From positions 3,043,001 to 3,107,000 of the forward strand of contig NC_091972.1 in assembly GCF_036711975.1 (NCBI RefSeq): DNA of 64,000 nucleotides, in the 5' to 3' direction. The notes beneath the pieces were generated by a model. That model did not search any database, had not been told where the DNA came from, and saw nothing but the letters and a program-made list of their open reading frames with translations. The DNA comes from Onthophagus taurus (lineage: Eukaryota > Arthropoda > Insecta > Coleoptera > Scarabaeidae). This document shows positions 9,261 to 22,600 of this stretch, piece by piece. The first letter of the stretch is position 1. Every line of letters starts with the position of its first letter. The translations under genes were made by a program, and so were the position numbers.

Positions 9261-12182
9261 CATTACATTACATTACATTACATAGAATACATATCGGGTA
9301 GGCGGACCAACCAACCTTGCACCGCGACCCTAAGGATCTATTGTACCCCGATAGATATCGTTATCAAATTTCACCGTGCAGTCCAATGCTCTTAACGAAC
9401 ATTAATACCTTGCTCGGCGAAAGGTCATTCAGATCTTTTGAGGAGATAAACTGCGACCCAAAAATCGAGAATCTGATACGGTTAACGGCAGGGCAGTGGC
9501 ATAAAACATGCTCAACCGTCTCTGCTTCCTCCGCACATAGTCGGCATTCAAAACTAAACCCAACAAGTTGAGGTGTGCTTTTAATCGGCAGTGCCCAGTA
9601 AAAACACCCATTAGAACTTTTATGCTACTACGGGCAAGTCCTAAAATATTCCCGGGTTTGACAGTGGCGATGTTAATAAACACCTTAGCATGTCTCATTC
9701 CAAGAGAACTGGTCCACAGTAGGCGAAGTCTCTCTTCAGCCCGCAGTCCAATCCTATATTTGGCCATCGCAAATGATACACCAACTGCTGGTTCCGGTCC
9801 CACAAACGCTTCAGCGCTGCCATCTCGTGCTAGCTTATCTGCCGCTTCATTGCCAGCAACACCAGAGTGACCCGGGACCCAGATCAGAGAGACTCTGTTA
9901 TCACAACTCAGTGTGTTTAATGTTCTCTTACAATCATTAACCAGAGCCGACACCGTTTTCACGGCTTGCAGCGCCTGGAGAGCGGCTTGACTGTCTGAGA
10001 AAATTCGTACTGTCATGTTCTTCACCCCTCTTTCAAGAAGGATTTTAGCACCCATGTCAATAGCAAATACTTCCGCCTGGAATACAGTACAGTACGTACC
10101 CAGGCTGTAGGCTTGCTTAATTCGAGGTGTCTGGCAGTATACTCCTGCTCCTACCCCTTCAGGCGTTTTTGATCCATCTGTGTACAAGCAAATGTCTGCC
10201 CGAACCAGAGAATTTTCATTTTCGATCCAGGACTGCCGCTCAGGCAGTACAATCTGGTATCGAGCGTTAATCACTGATAGTGATACCGCCAAATCTGACG
10301 GCATTGATAGCACAGTATCAGTGCTTATAATGTCTTCCGCAGCCCATTGGTAGGACATGTCGGAACAGTTTTGAGTATATTGCTTAAATCTGTAAATGGT
10401 TGTTCTAGCCACTTTCTCTATATGCAGATGCAGAGGAGATAGGCCAAGCAGAACCTCCATTGCTAGAGTTGGCGTTGTGCCTATCGCACCAGAGATTGCC
10501 AATCCAGCTACTCGTTGAATTCGTGAAAGTTTACTGATAACTGAAGTCTGTCGGACTTTCCTATACCAGGCTGCTGCTCCGTATGTGATCATAGGTCTAA
10601 CCACAGTCACATAGAGCCAGTACAGTCTTTCAGGGGTAAGACCCCAATTTTTTCCACAAAGACTGCGACAAGTTCACAAGGATAGTCTAGCTTTGTGCAA
10701 AACTCCCTGCAAATGTCCATTCCATGACAGGGTTTTGTCTAGGATTACTCCTAGATATTTGACTTCCTTTGAGAAAGGAATTTCTTCACCTTGGATAGTT
10801 GGGCGGATTAGTCCATCCAACTTTCGCTTCCTGGTGAAGGGCACAACAATTGTTTTTTGCGGGTTTATTGAGAGGTTCTCTCCCTTACACCAAGCGCAAA
10901 TGGTATCTAGGGTCACCTGGAGGACTTTAGATATCCTCGGCAAACAGGTTCCTTTGACCATAACGACAATGTCATCAGCATAAGTTTGTATTTCCACACC
11001 AACGGCTTCGACTATCGCAATCAGATCGTCAACTAGGAGGGACCAAAGCAGGGGAGATAACACCCCTCCCTGCGGGCAGCCACCTCCCGGCCTGAAGCGT
11101 ATCGTATCACCGTGGAGTGAAGTAGAAACTATTCTACTATCTAGCATATTGCGGATCCAACCCGCTATAGTTGCTTCCACTCCCCTGTCAAGAGCAGCTC
11201 TTTCAAGAGATTGTGGTATTGCGTTGTTGAACGCTCCCTCTATATCCAGAAACGCACAAACCAAGATTTCTTTATCCTGCAGCGTCCTGGATACTCTACC
11301 AACTAAGTTGTGTAGAGCCAATTCTACTGATTTTCCCGCTTGATAAGCATACTGGTGGCAGCTCAGTGGACCAGATACCAATGGCACCGTACGGATATAC
11401 CGTTCCAGAACTTTTTCAAGGGTTTTCAGCAGAAATGACGTTAGGCTGATGGGTCGAAAGGCATTAGGAGTAGGGACCGAACGGCCCGCTTTGGGTATAT
11501 AAGATACCCGTACTTTAGTCCATTCTGCCGGCACATATTTCCAGGCGACACTCGCTCTGAAAATTTTTACCAAAATTGGCAACAACAAAGACCTCCCCTG
11601 CTGTAACAAAGCAGGAAAGATATTGTCTTCTCCAGGCGATTTGAACGGCTTAAACGTTTGAATTGCCTGGTCCACGGATGTGTAAGTGACGACTTTTCTA
11701 GCCACACTCCAATCCGTATTTGAGGGGCGCTTTGCCTTGCAGGAATAGCCCGCTGTGGCATTATCGGCCCTCATCATCAGGCTTCCTGGGAAGTGAGTCT
11801 GCATGAGAAGCTCCAACGAGGCTCTGCTAGAGTCCGTAAAACTACCATCAGGCCGCCTAAGTGAGCCCAGGGGTAGTACCGGATCTCTAGCGAGAATCTT
11901 GTGAATTCTTGCACTGCTGGGTGTGTCTTTCACTCCCTCACAGAACCTCCTCCAAGACTCTCTTTTTGCCTTACGTATGTTTTTGGTGTAATTCGTTAGA
12001 GCTTGTTTATATTTCTCCCATTCACCTAATGTCTTAGCCCGGTTGAAAAGCTTTCGGACCTCTTGTCTTTCGGAGCTAAGAGATTCGTTCCACCAGGGTG
12101 TGCCCCGATTACTACTTTTCACCTTCAGTGGACTGCTACTGTGATATGCAGAGCGAATTGCCACAGAGATCTGCTCCGTGGC
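9261..12182 (-). mobile_element. 5'-truncated LINE with RNase H, (TGTAA)n tail and 13-bp target duplication
   Basis: The element is flanked by a perfect direct repeat AGTTCTAGTGTTA at 9248-9260 and 12183-12195. On the minus strand its 3' end is a short (TGTAA)n tail (9261-9283), as expected from target-primed reverse transcription by I/Jockey-group LINEs. The 5' end is truncated: no ORF1 and no apurinic endonuclease are present. It landed inside a copy of the GTTCTAGTGTTAG dispersed repeat. Confidence 0.85.
9429..12164 (-). pseudogene. LINE reverse transcriptase and RNase H, one frameshift
   Basis: 12164-10674 (496 codons) carries the pre-RT region and a reverse transcriptase with CAFLDIEGAFN, GGCPQGGVLSPLLW and the catalytic YADD near residue 393. 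A 1-2 base indel around 10665-10680 ends this frame. 10610-9429 (393 codons) then continues with the thumb region (TYGAAAWYRK) and a full RNase H with all acidic positions: LYTDGSKTPEG, VFQAEVFAID, FSDSQAALQA and WVPGHSGVAGNEAADKLARDG. RNase H places it in the I/LOA/Jockey group; I cannot settle the clade. The single frame break and intact motifs suggest a fairly recent insertion. Confidence 0.88.
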
Positions 12183-12195
12183 AGTTCTAGTGTTA

Positions 12196-12432
12196 GTATT
12201 AGTCTAGTTTTATTTGTTATTCAACGCTAGAAACTTCAAACAACCCAAAAAAGAACGTCAGAGTCAATTAAATAATTGAGAAGTTAAAAAATAAATACAA
12301 CAAACCTGCAATATAAAGAGTTTATATAAATTATCATTATATATAGATTAGGTGATTACAGTAAAATAAAATATAAATTATAAATAAAAAAAAGCCATTC
12401 CATTATATTACATTTTAGTTTTTTTTTCTAAC
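12196..12432. other. Repeat remnant and 3' flank of the secreted-protein gene
   Basis: 12196-12235 completes the dispersed repeat split by the LINE (GTCTAGTTTTATTTGTTATTCAACGCTAG). 12240-12432 is AT-rich with no open frame; the 3' UTR of the minus-strand gene ends somewhere here. Confidence 0.5.
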
Positions 12433-15400
12433 TTATTTTTCTGTATCCCTCGATCGCTTCACTCTTTTAAACCGCGATAATTCACCTTCATAACTTTGCG
12501 GAAGTCCTCCGAATATATCCGCTTCGGATAATTCCGTAATATCATTCTTTTCAACGGCATCGCCTCTTAACCGGCCCGTAAGTTCCTCCTCGCGTCTTTT
12601 ACGTCGTTTATTACGCGTTCTAACTACATTATCACCTAAATTATCGTATCGCTTTACTCGAGAATATTTCTTCGGATAAAACAAAAAATTATCAAACGAT
12701 TCATCTTCCCCAACTTCATCGTCGTAAAGTCTAAGGGCGTTCCTCTTATTTCTTTCCATATATGTTGGATAATCCGGACCGTCTACGTCTTCGTATTCGT
12801 TTCTTTTATTTACTAAATTAGATGTTTGATCATCAAAACCATCATCTTGCATTTCATCGTCCTCTTCATCAATTTCACCATCCTCCGCTCTATATCCGAC
12901 CGAATCCGAATCACTCCAAGAACCATCACGTTTTTTTCGAGAAGACCGCTTTAACATTTCGTTATATAAAGATCTTCGTTTTCGTTTAACATCGGAATTA
13001 TCATTTTGTTTTTCTTTCGATTCTAAATATGATGTTTCATCTTCCTCGGCGAGTTTTTTAACGTTTTGATTCACTTCGTTACTTTCTTCTTTGATTTCTT
13101 CTTTATCGGTTTGAGATGAATCTTGGTTAAGATTTGATTTTTCTTGATTATTTATTGGTAATTCTTTTGTCTCTTCGGTTTCCGCAGCACTTCTTTCCTC
13201 AACTTGGTTTTCCTCAAAAAAAATTAATAACAAATTAGTTCGTTATTATGATTTTAATTAATATAAAACTTACTTTACCCAATTCTTGTTCGTTTAAAAT
13301 AACCGATTTCGAAGCTGCTGGTTTCTCCAATTCTGGAATCGTTTCTTTTGCTTCATTTGTACTTCTTTTTTGTTGTTTTTCTTTGATTTCTTTGTGTGTT
13401 ATTGGTTTGCTACTTGATTCATCGGGAGATCTTTGATCGCGTTTTGAGATATTATCGGTATTTTTTATTAAATTTTCTTCTTTTCCTTTGGATTCTTTTT
13501 GGTTATTAAAATTTTTAACATCTTTTTCTTTTATGCTTCGTTCTTGTCGATTTTCTTCTTCCTCCTCATAGGTAGATTCGATACCTGCTCTGGGTATAAT
13601 AAATTTATTCGTTGTTTGTTCTTCTTCGTTTCTTTTCACGATCGTGTTTGCATCTGCTATTACCGCGTTGATTTCTGTTTGTTCTTTGGCGCTAACGTCA
13701 ATATCGTTTCTTTTATTAATATTTTCGGTTGAAGCATCTTCTTCTCCGTTATTCTCTATTTTTTCGGTTACTTGAATTTCAGCGTCTCTTTTATCAACGT
13801 TTTTATCTTCTTCGTTTTCTTCCATGTCTTCTTTTGCAATTTTTTTTCTTTCTTTTTCTCTTTCTTTCTTTTGGTTGCGCTTAATCATTGATGTTTCCCG
13901 TTCTGTCTCATCGTCTTCATCACTACTTTCTTTGTCTTCTTCTTCTTCCTTTTCCTCTTTTAGTTCGGGTACTGATTTTGAAGCTCTTTTAATTAAAGAT
14001 TTTTCTTTAGATTCTGCTTCATCATTTGCAACTTCTTGTCGATTATTTATCATCGATTCTTCTGAATTCGATTTTATTTCTTCGTTACTATTAATAGCAG
14101 AATTTTCTTCCAATTCTTTCGGGGTCTTTTCCTCTTCCGATTCAACCGGATGCATTTTATTTTTGTTATTGTTTATTTCGGTTCCTCTTCTCTTTCGAAT
14201 GTGTGGTTCAAGATCTTCTTCGATGTTTTCTCCTGGATCAAGGATACTACTTTCACATTCCATCAAGTTATTAGTTATCTCTCTTTTTTTCCTTTGTGGG
14301 TCATCAACATCTTCATCGTCAGATTGCAAACGGGAAATTTCCCTTTTAACTTCTTCTTTGATAGCGTTAATTTTTTCCTCGATGTTCCTCTCGAGCCTTT
14401 TTTCGTACTCCAGTTCTTCTTTATCGCGTTTTTCTTGACTCTTCTTTTCAATTTCATCGTTACTTACAGCTACAAGAGGCGATTTATTCCCGCTTACTGT
14501 TAAATCACCAGAGGCTTCTTCTAATCCTTTCATAATTTCAGAATCGCCTCTCTCAGCTTTTTCGTCTTTAGCAGTTTGTCGTTTCTTTCGAAGGTATTCT
14601 TCGCCAGCAGACTGATAATTTGCGATTTTATTTATTTTTGAACCTCGGTTATTGTTGTAATTGTTTCCTTTGAGGCGCTTAGGACTTTTTACAATTCTTT
14701 GTTTGGGCTCATCAGAATCCTTTCTAGCTTTCTTTTTACCTTTTCTATGAATGCTTTTTTCAACTTTGGTCTTTTTGATGTTTTTTAATGATTTGGTAAC
14801 GATTTTTGTTTTAAGAGGAGTATCTTCCTTTTTATTTCTGTCAAAGTGAGATTCTTTGGTTAACCCGATCTTATTGAGACCATTCTCAAGGTCTTCATCT
14901 TCAAAATAGATCTCCCTCTTTTTCATAGCAATCTTTTCATCTTTTTGCTGCTCGGAACCATCCTTTTCTATAAAATTCAAATCGTCCATTACCTCTTTTA
15001 GATTATCATCAACATCACCAATCTTCTCCTCGGCTTTTCGTTTAACTTTCGATGAAGATTTCAACCCGGAATCGATTTTTACAACTTGTTCTTCGTCTTG
15101 CTTTTGATCGCTCGTTAAATCGCCCAAATTCAAAGCTCCCCGTTTCTTCAATTCATCTCCTTCCCGCTTTTTGTTCGCCAAATCCGACGAGGTCTCTTCC
15201 AGTAACGAAGATGTCGGGTTGCTGAAAGACGACGCTGAAACCACGGATGAAACCAACGCTGCAGGATCGAACTGATGATCTTGGTTTCCATCTTCAGCTA
15301 CGTCTTCGGAGAACGCGTTTCTTTTAACCTGTTGTGCACATAGAAAATCACGGTAAGGCCGATGTTTGACTTTGTTGTTGACTTTGAACTTGGCCAGTAC

Positions 15401-16166
15401 GTTCGCGTAATTGCTGCTGTGTAACGCCCCCAGCTCGTCGTCGGCTCGCTCCAAATCATCCATCTCCAAGTCCGTTGACTCCCTTTTTGTTGGATACCAT
15501 TGCGACTTAAAACCTGTATTTCTTAGGTTAACATCTCGAGGGGCTGGATAAGAAGCATATTCAAACGCTTGACCAATTGGCTAACAAAAATTATAACAAA
15601 TTTGTTTTTAATTAAAAAAAAAATTAAACGCAATGAGGAAATGAGCTTAGCTTTAATTATTTTTGTTTCTGGTGACGCTTTCTAACACGTGTCAGAAAGA
15701 AACGTTAAAAAAGTTTGATGGATATGTGCCAAGAGTAAATGGAAAGGTGTTTACTTTAAAATGGCCAAAAGTCGAAATTTCGACTAAACTCAATATATTT
15801 AAAAAAAGAAATAACCTCAAGAATTCCAATCGGTTTTCCTTGATTATAAACTAAACCATAAGGACTTCTTTTTCGTGTACTTCCAAAAATGCTTCTTTTA
15901 AACGGATGGATACCTCCATCGATGGATCTTTTATAACCGAAAACGTCAGAACTTTGATCTTGCATCTCATCAAAATCCATGTCGTAAGATGGTCTCCTGG
16001 CGCCGTAATAAGGACTATTAATAAAAAAACTAAATGGTAACATTGACATTGAGGGTTAAAACACTTTCATTTACCTTGTGCCGTATTTGTTAAAAACTAA
16101 CGACTTAGCCTTGACCTCAAAAATAGCCATTAATGTGAAGAGCACGATGGAACAACACCTCTTCAT
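12433..16166 (-). CDS. Secreted, highly charged protein with many dibasic sites (unknown; prohormone-like or matrix-like)
   Basis: Four exons read on the minus strand: 16166-16075, 16014-15816, 15580-13274 and 13212-12433. All junctions are GT-AG and the phases agree, giving 1,125 residues. The first exon encodes a signal peptide (MKRCCSIVLFTLMAIFEVKA). The next stretch has closely spaced dibasic sites (GY-KR-SIDGGIHPF-KR-SIFGSTR-KR-SPYGLVYN) like a peptide-hormone precursor. The long remainder is Glu/Lys/Ser/Asn-rich and low in complexity, with dozens more KR/RR/KKR sites, no cysteine-rich domain and no membrane segment after the signal. I do not recognise a named family. It could be a neuropeptide precursor with a large acidic spacer or an extracellular charged protein. 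It is transcribed divergently from the RIIa/IQ gene, with 459 bp between the two start codons. Secretion is inferred from the signal peptide only. Confidence 0.75.
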
Positions 16167-16625
16167 TTCGTTCTTTTTCCTTTGAGAACGAGGAGTTTTT
16201 GTAAAGAGTCAAATAATTTTAAGAGTCACATAAACAATTCGGACAGCAGTTCGACATTTTTTATAAACAAATTGACGTTCTTTTTTGGTTGGTGATTGCT
16301 TCGATTTTGTTAAAGTTAAATTTTTTTATATTAGTTTCTTTCAGATCGTTTTAATTCATCTGGTTGGGACAAACAATGCAAATAAATTATTATCCTAAAT
16401 TGTAAATCTTTCGAGTCTATAAATATGTAATGCTTTATAGCGTACGGTTTTATTGATTTTTAACGTTGTTTGTATCGTTCCTATTCTCAAAAAAAAGTTG
16501 TTAGGCATTCAACAGTCACGTAAAGACATTGATCGAATTTTCCCTACTAACAAGTCTTCGTTAAACTCAGTCTGAAAATATCACGACCAAGATAACAAGC
16601 AAAAAAGTTTTCATTAAAAGATAAG
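16167..16625. promoter_or_regulatory. Divergent promoter region between two genes
   Basis: 459 bp separate the start codons of the minus gene (16166) and the plus gene (16626). On the plus strand a TATAAAT at 16418-16424 lies about 200 bp before the ATG. On the minus strand TTTATAAAAAAT at about 16268-16257 lies about 95 bp upstream of the other start. Both are candidate TATA boxes. No transcription start can be fixed from sequence alone. Confidence 0.4.
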
Positions 16626-19600
16626 ATGGCAAGTGAACCCGAAATGGTTGTAAAAAGAGTTAGTGTTCCTTTAGGTTTAGAAGAGCTTATGGAAACTTTA
16701 ACGAAAGAGGTGCTAAAGAAAAAACCAGATGATATCTACACCTTTGCATCCGAATATTTTTCACGTCTATTATCCATTAGAAATAAAGCAAATTATAAAG
16801 GTAAGTAATTAAAAATAGGTAAGAAAAATTCGTTATGTTTATTTTTAAGCAGTACCTTTACCAAAAGTTGGAAAATCAATCCAACAACCATCAACCAACG
16901 GGGGTTTACGTAAAGAATACACAAAAAACGACGTTTTAAAAATTAAAACAGCAACAATTGGCACAACTATGAAATTAAAAAATGAGCAACCTCCGTTACC
17001 TATTCGCAGGATCAATAGACGAAACGTCAAGGCTAAAGTAGACTCTAACTTGTCACCGAGAACCCCTCAAAACGATAACATAAACGAAAAAGCAAAATGT
17101 ATCCTCGAAAAACGTCGCCTATCGAAAACTTTGGAATCCAAAAAGCGAGATCCACCGAAAAGTACGGAAACAAACAAGAATAAACTGAAAAAAACCTCTT
17201 CTAAATCTTCCTCAAGTTCTACTATTTCTAATGAAGAAACCAAATCACCCATTAAAAATTTAATAAATAAAACTACTAAACAAAATGAAACTTCATCGAT
17301 GCCGCTAGAAAAAGCAGCAATTTTAATACAATCTTTGATAAGAAGTTTTATAACTAGACGTAGATTGAGGAAAATTGAAAAATCGTCTGAGAATAAAGAA
17401 GAAATTAAAAATAACGAAGTTGATTCTATTTTTGGCGGTGATGTTCAACCATCTATCAATAAAGAAATCATCTCTGAGATGGATAATTACAAAAATAAAG
17501 CAGCCACGAAGATTCAATCGGTATGGAGAGGTCACAAGATCAGGAAAAATGTTAGTTTTAAAAGTGAAAAAGTCGATGGAGCACTTACCGAAGAGCAACG
17601 TCGAAAAGCTGCGATAGTAATTCAAGCTTTATTTAGAGGATATTTATCTAGAAAAGAGCATAGATTTATTCCTAAGGTTGTTATTGACGATAAAGAGAGA
17701 TTATCCACTTTGGTGGAAGAAGAAAATCTTGAAGATAATGTCGAAAAAGTTAAAAATATGAAAGAAGAAATTGAGGATAAAGTTTTAAAAAACGACATAA
17801 TCAATGAAGAAAAAGATCTTATTAAAAACTTTGTAGATAAAGATGACAATGATGTATTAAAAGTAATAATTGAAAAAGGTAAAGATTTTGATGTTTCATC
17901 CGAAACACAACCAATTTTGATTGAAAATATTGAAACACAAAAAAATCCTTTTGATTTAAAACCCGATGTTAAAAACGAAAATTTAATTAATACGCCTGAA
18001 GAAGAAACGCTTAAAGTAATAATTGAAAATGGTGTAGACGTCGTTGAGATATCTTCCGAACCACAAGAAAAAAATGTGGAGAAGCTTGATGTTGAAACAA
18101 TTAAAAGACCAGTTAGTAAGGATTCAACAACTTCAGCTGACTCAGTAGATACAGTGATTTTCAGTAATAATCAGATTGTTACTAACCCTGAAGAAGAGTT
18201 GATTCAAGATATAAATCTCAAAAACAAGGAGGAAACAAAACAAATTAAAGAAGAACAAGTTAATAAAGAAATCACAAGATATTTAACGACTATAACTGAA
18301 CCTTTGAGAAGAGCTTTTTCTGCTGAAACTCCTTCCACTCCTCAAAAAGTCGATAAAATGTTAAAAGAGAGATCGCTTTCGGCACAAGAAACTGAATCAC
18401 CAAAATATATTTATATTCCTTTGAGACAATATTCTGAAGATGGTGATAATTCACCAAAAAATGAAATTGATAAGAAACCAGATATTCAAATTGAACCGAA
18501 AATTGAAAAAGAAATTATTATTTATTCTCCTAATAAAGAGATTTCTGAGAAGTCTAACGGGGCAATCACTGAATATATCAACTCTATAATCGAACCTGTT
18601 AAACAAAAATTTTCCCCTAACGGCACGGAATTTGTCTCAAAAAAGCCCACTGTTGTTGAACCTGAATATCAATATATTCCTCTTAGAACGTATAGTGAAG
18701 ATAAAGAAAATTTATTGAACGCAGCGAATGGAAAAAGTTATCAAGAAAGAGTAGAACATCACCTAAAAAATGGGGTGGAAGAAAAAACTGTTTCGGAACA
18801 AATCGATGATATAATTCAAGAGGCGAATCAAGTGGTTGGACATGATAAAGTTTCTAATCTTGATTCCTCAAACTTTGAGTCTAATGATTCAAGAAATAAA
18901 AGAGAAGTGAGTTTTAATGAAGATAAGAAAGAATCTGTATGTGATGAAAAAATTTCTGTAAATAATTTTACTAAGAAAGATATTGAAGAATCAAAGATAA
19001 AATTCGATGGTAATGAATTAAATAAAGTTGCTGATACCATCAAATCTGATCCACAAGAAAAAGAAAATTCTTTAAACTTAAATAAATTACATAAAGGAGA
19101 TACTCAAGAGGAACTTCTAAAAGAAAATCAATTAGAAAAAACTAATATTGAAGAAAAGAATAATGTTACAAAAAATAAAGCTAAAGTTGAAGTTGAAGCT
19201 GAGGAATCCGCAAGTTCAAATGAAATAAGTAAGAATGAAGAAAATTTAATTCAAGAAAATGGTGGTGGGAAAGAAATTAAGAACCCTAAAGACGATTCAA
19301 ATGAAAATAATGTCAATGTAGCAATTAAAGAGTCTAAAGAGATGGAAAGTAAACAATCTACGGATAAATCAAGTTTTTTAGAAGTTTCTCAAGTACAAGA
19401 ATTACAAAATAATTCTAAACTCACTGAAAATTGCTTGAAAAACGCTCCGAAAACAGAAATTATTAAAGATGTATCTGAATCAGATGCAAATCTGATTCAT
19501 CATAACATGGAACCACAAATTACATCTAAAGAAAAAGCTGAAAAAGATCAAGGAGAAAAATTAAATACGGATCAATCTGTTAAAAAAGAAAATAAACTTT

Positions 19601-22600
19601 CAGAAAGTGATCTAAAATTAAATAATCAAGATATTAAAACATCAGAAACTTGCAAAAGCAATTTAGAAACTGGTGAACTTTCAACAGATGATACTCTTGA
19701 TAATATAGCCTTGGATAGTTTAGAAAGTGAAAGTTTTCCGATAAATACTACGCAAGATGAAATAACCAAAATGGGCAAAGAACCTTTATTGCAAGATTCA
19801 GGCATGAAGGATGGGGTAATACAAGGTTCCCAAGATCTTAATGAAGGTGATGTTAAAAAAACTGAACTACAAAATTCGAATTATGATGATGATTTGTCAA
19901 AAAAGTTTAAATCAATGCATGACGTAGATGATGTTGTACATCTATCTAATGCTGAGAAAGCTACGGAAGTGGATACCAAATCACAAAAAGAAGGAGAGGA
20001 GTTGAAGATGGAGAAAAACGAAGTGATAAAGAATGATAAATTAATCCATGATGTAGTTTCTGCTGCAGAAAATCTTAAAAACGATGTACAGTTATCTAAT
20101 GGTGAGAAAGTAACGGAAATGGAATCACAAAAAGATGGCGAATTGGAATTGGGAAAAATCGAAAAAACTCCAGCTCAAGATTCAAATGATGGCGAATCAT
20201 CAAAGAGTGATAAATCAATTCATGATGTAGTTTCTTCTTCAGGGAATGTTAATAATGAAGTTGTACAGTTATCTAATACTGAAAAAGCAGTGGAAGTGGA
20301 CATTAAATCACAAAAAGGAGACGAAATGAAATTGGAAAAAAACGAAAAAACTCCAGCTCAAGATTCAAATGATGGAGAATCATCAAAGAGCGATAAATCA
20401 ATTCATGATGTAGCTTCTTCTTCAGGCAACGTTAATAATGATATTATAAAGTTATCTAATACCGAGAAAGTAGCGGAAATGAAATCACAAAAAGATGGCG
20501 AATTGGAATTGGGAAAAAACGAAAAAACTCCAGCTCAAGATTCAAATGATGGCAAATCATTAAAGAGTAATAAATCAACTCACGATGTAGATTCTTCTAC
20601 AGAAAACCTCAATAATGATGTTGTACAGTTATCTAACATTGAGAAAGCAGCGGAAGTGGACATTAAATCACAAAAAGGAGATGAATTGAAATTGGAAAAA
20701 AAAGAAAAAACTCCAGCTCAAGATTTAAATGATGGTGAATCATCAAGAAGTAATAAATCAACTCATGATGTAATTTCTACTACTGACAACATTAATAACG
20801 ATGTTATACAGTCATCTAACACTGAGAAAGCAACAGAAGTGGAAACTAAATCACAAAAAGGAGATGAATTGAAATTGGAAAAAAAAGAAAAAACTCCAGC
20901 TCAAGATTTAAATGATGGTGAATCATCAAGAAGTAATAAATCAACTCATGATGTAATTTCTACTACTGACAACATTAATAACGATGTTATACAGTCATCT
21001 AACACTGAGAAAGCAACAGAAGTGGAAACTAAATCACAAAAAGGAGATGAATTGAAATTGGAAAAAAAAGAAAAAACTCCAGCTCAAGATTTAAATGATG
21101 GTGAATCATCAAGAAGTAATAAATCAACTCATGATGTAATTTCTACTACTGACAACATTAATAACGATGTTATACAGTCATCTAACACTGAGAAAGCAAC
21201 AGAAGTGGAAACTAAATCACAAAAAGGAAACGAATTGAAATTTGGAAAAAATGAAGAAACTCCCGCACAAGATTTAAATGTTGGCGAATCATCAAAGGAT
21301 AATAAATCAACTCATGATGTAGATTCTTCTACAGAAAACGTCAATAAGGATGTTATACAGTCATCTAACACTGAGAAAGCAACAGAAGTGGAAACTAAAT
21401 CACAAAAAGGAAACGAATTGAAATTGGGAAAAAATGAAGAAACTCCAGCTCAAGATTCAAATGATGGCAAATCATCAAGGAGTGATAAATCAACTCATGA
21501 TGAACTTTCTTCTACAGAAAACGTTAATAATGATGTTATAGAGTTACCTAATACCGAGAAAGCAACGGAAGTGGACACTAAATCACAGAAAGAAGATGAA
21601 TTAAAATTGGAAAAAAACGAAAAAACTCCAGCTCAAGATTCAAATGATGGCGAATTATCAAGAAGTAATAAATCAACTCATGATGTAATTTCTACTACAG
21701 ACAACATTAATAACGATATTATACAGTCATCTAACATTGAGAAAGCAACAGAAGTGGAAACTAAATCACAAAAAGGAAACGAATTGAAATTGGGAAAAAA
21801 TGAAGAAACTCCAGCTCAAGATTCAAATGATGGCAAATCATCAAGGAGTGATAAATCAACTCATGATGAAGTTTCTTCTACAGAAAACGTTAATAATGAT
21901 GTTATAGAGTTATCTAATACCGAGAAAGCAACGGAAGTGGACACTAAATCACAGAAAGAAGATGAATTAAAATTGGAAAAAAACGAAAAAACTCCAGCTC
22001 AAGATTCAAATGATGGCGAATTATCAAGAAGTAATAAATCAACTCATGATGTAATTTCTACTACAGACAACATTAATTACGATATTATACAGTCATCTAA
22101 CATTGAGAAAGCAGCGGAAGTGGACGCTAAATCACATAAAGGAGAGGAAGTAAAATTGGAAAAAAACGAAGAAACTCCAGCACAAGATTCAAATGATAAA
22201 TTAAATGATGACTTAGTTTCTTCTACAAAAAACGAAAAACATAACACCAAATTATGTAACATAGAAAAAGCTGGACAAATAAACGACGAGACTCAAAAAG
22301 ATGACTTGAAGTTGGAAAAGGTTGAAATGATTCCTTGTGAAAGTTCTGATAATAGGAATGAATCACCAAAAAATGATGAACCAATCCATGATATACTTTC
22401 TTTAAAAAAACATGACACAAAATTATCTAATGTAGAAAAAACACAACAAGAAGAATTGTATACTGAAAGAATTGAATTGCCAAACGAAAATGAATCAACC
22501 CATCATTTGACCACAACTGATATAATTTCAACTCAGGACCGAAAAGGCGATGATGAATTATCAAAGAAAAAAGGTGTAAATGAAACGGAACAAGATACAA

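Noticed and set aside
9568-9870. Plus-strand frame across the RNase H region
   Set aside because: Shadow of the minus-strand LINE RNase H domain, which has all catalytic motifs.
13824-14438. Long plus-strand open frame (204 codons, Ser/Phe-rich)
   Set aside because: It is the antisense shadow of the low-complexity Glu/Lys-rich exon of the minus-strand secreted-protein gene.
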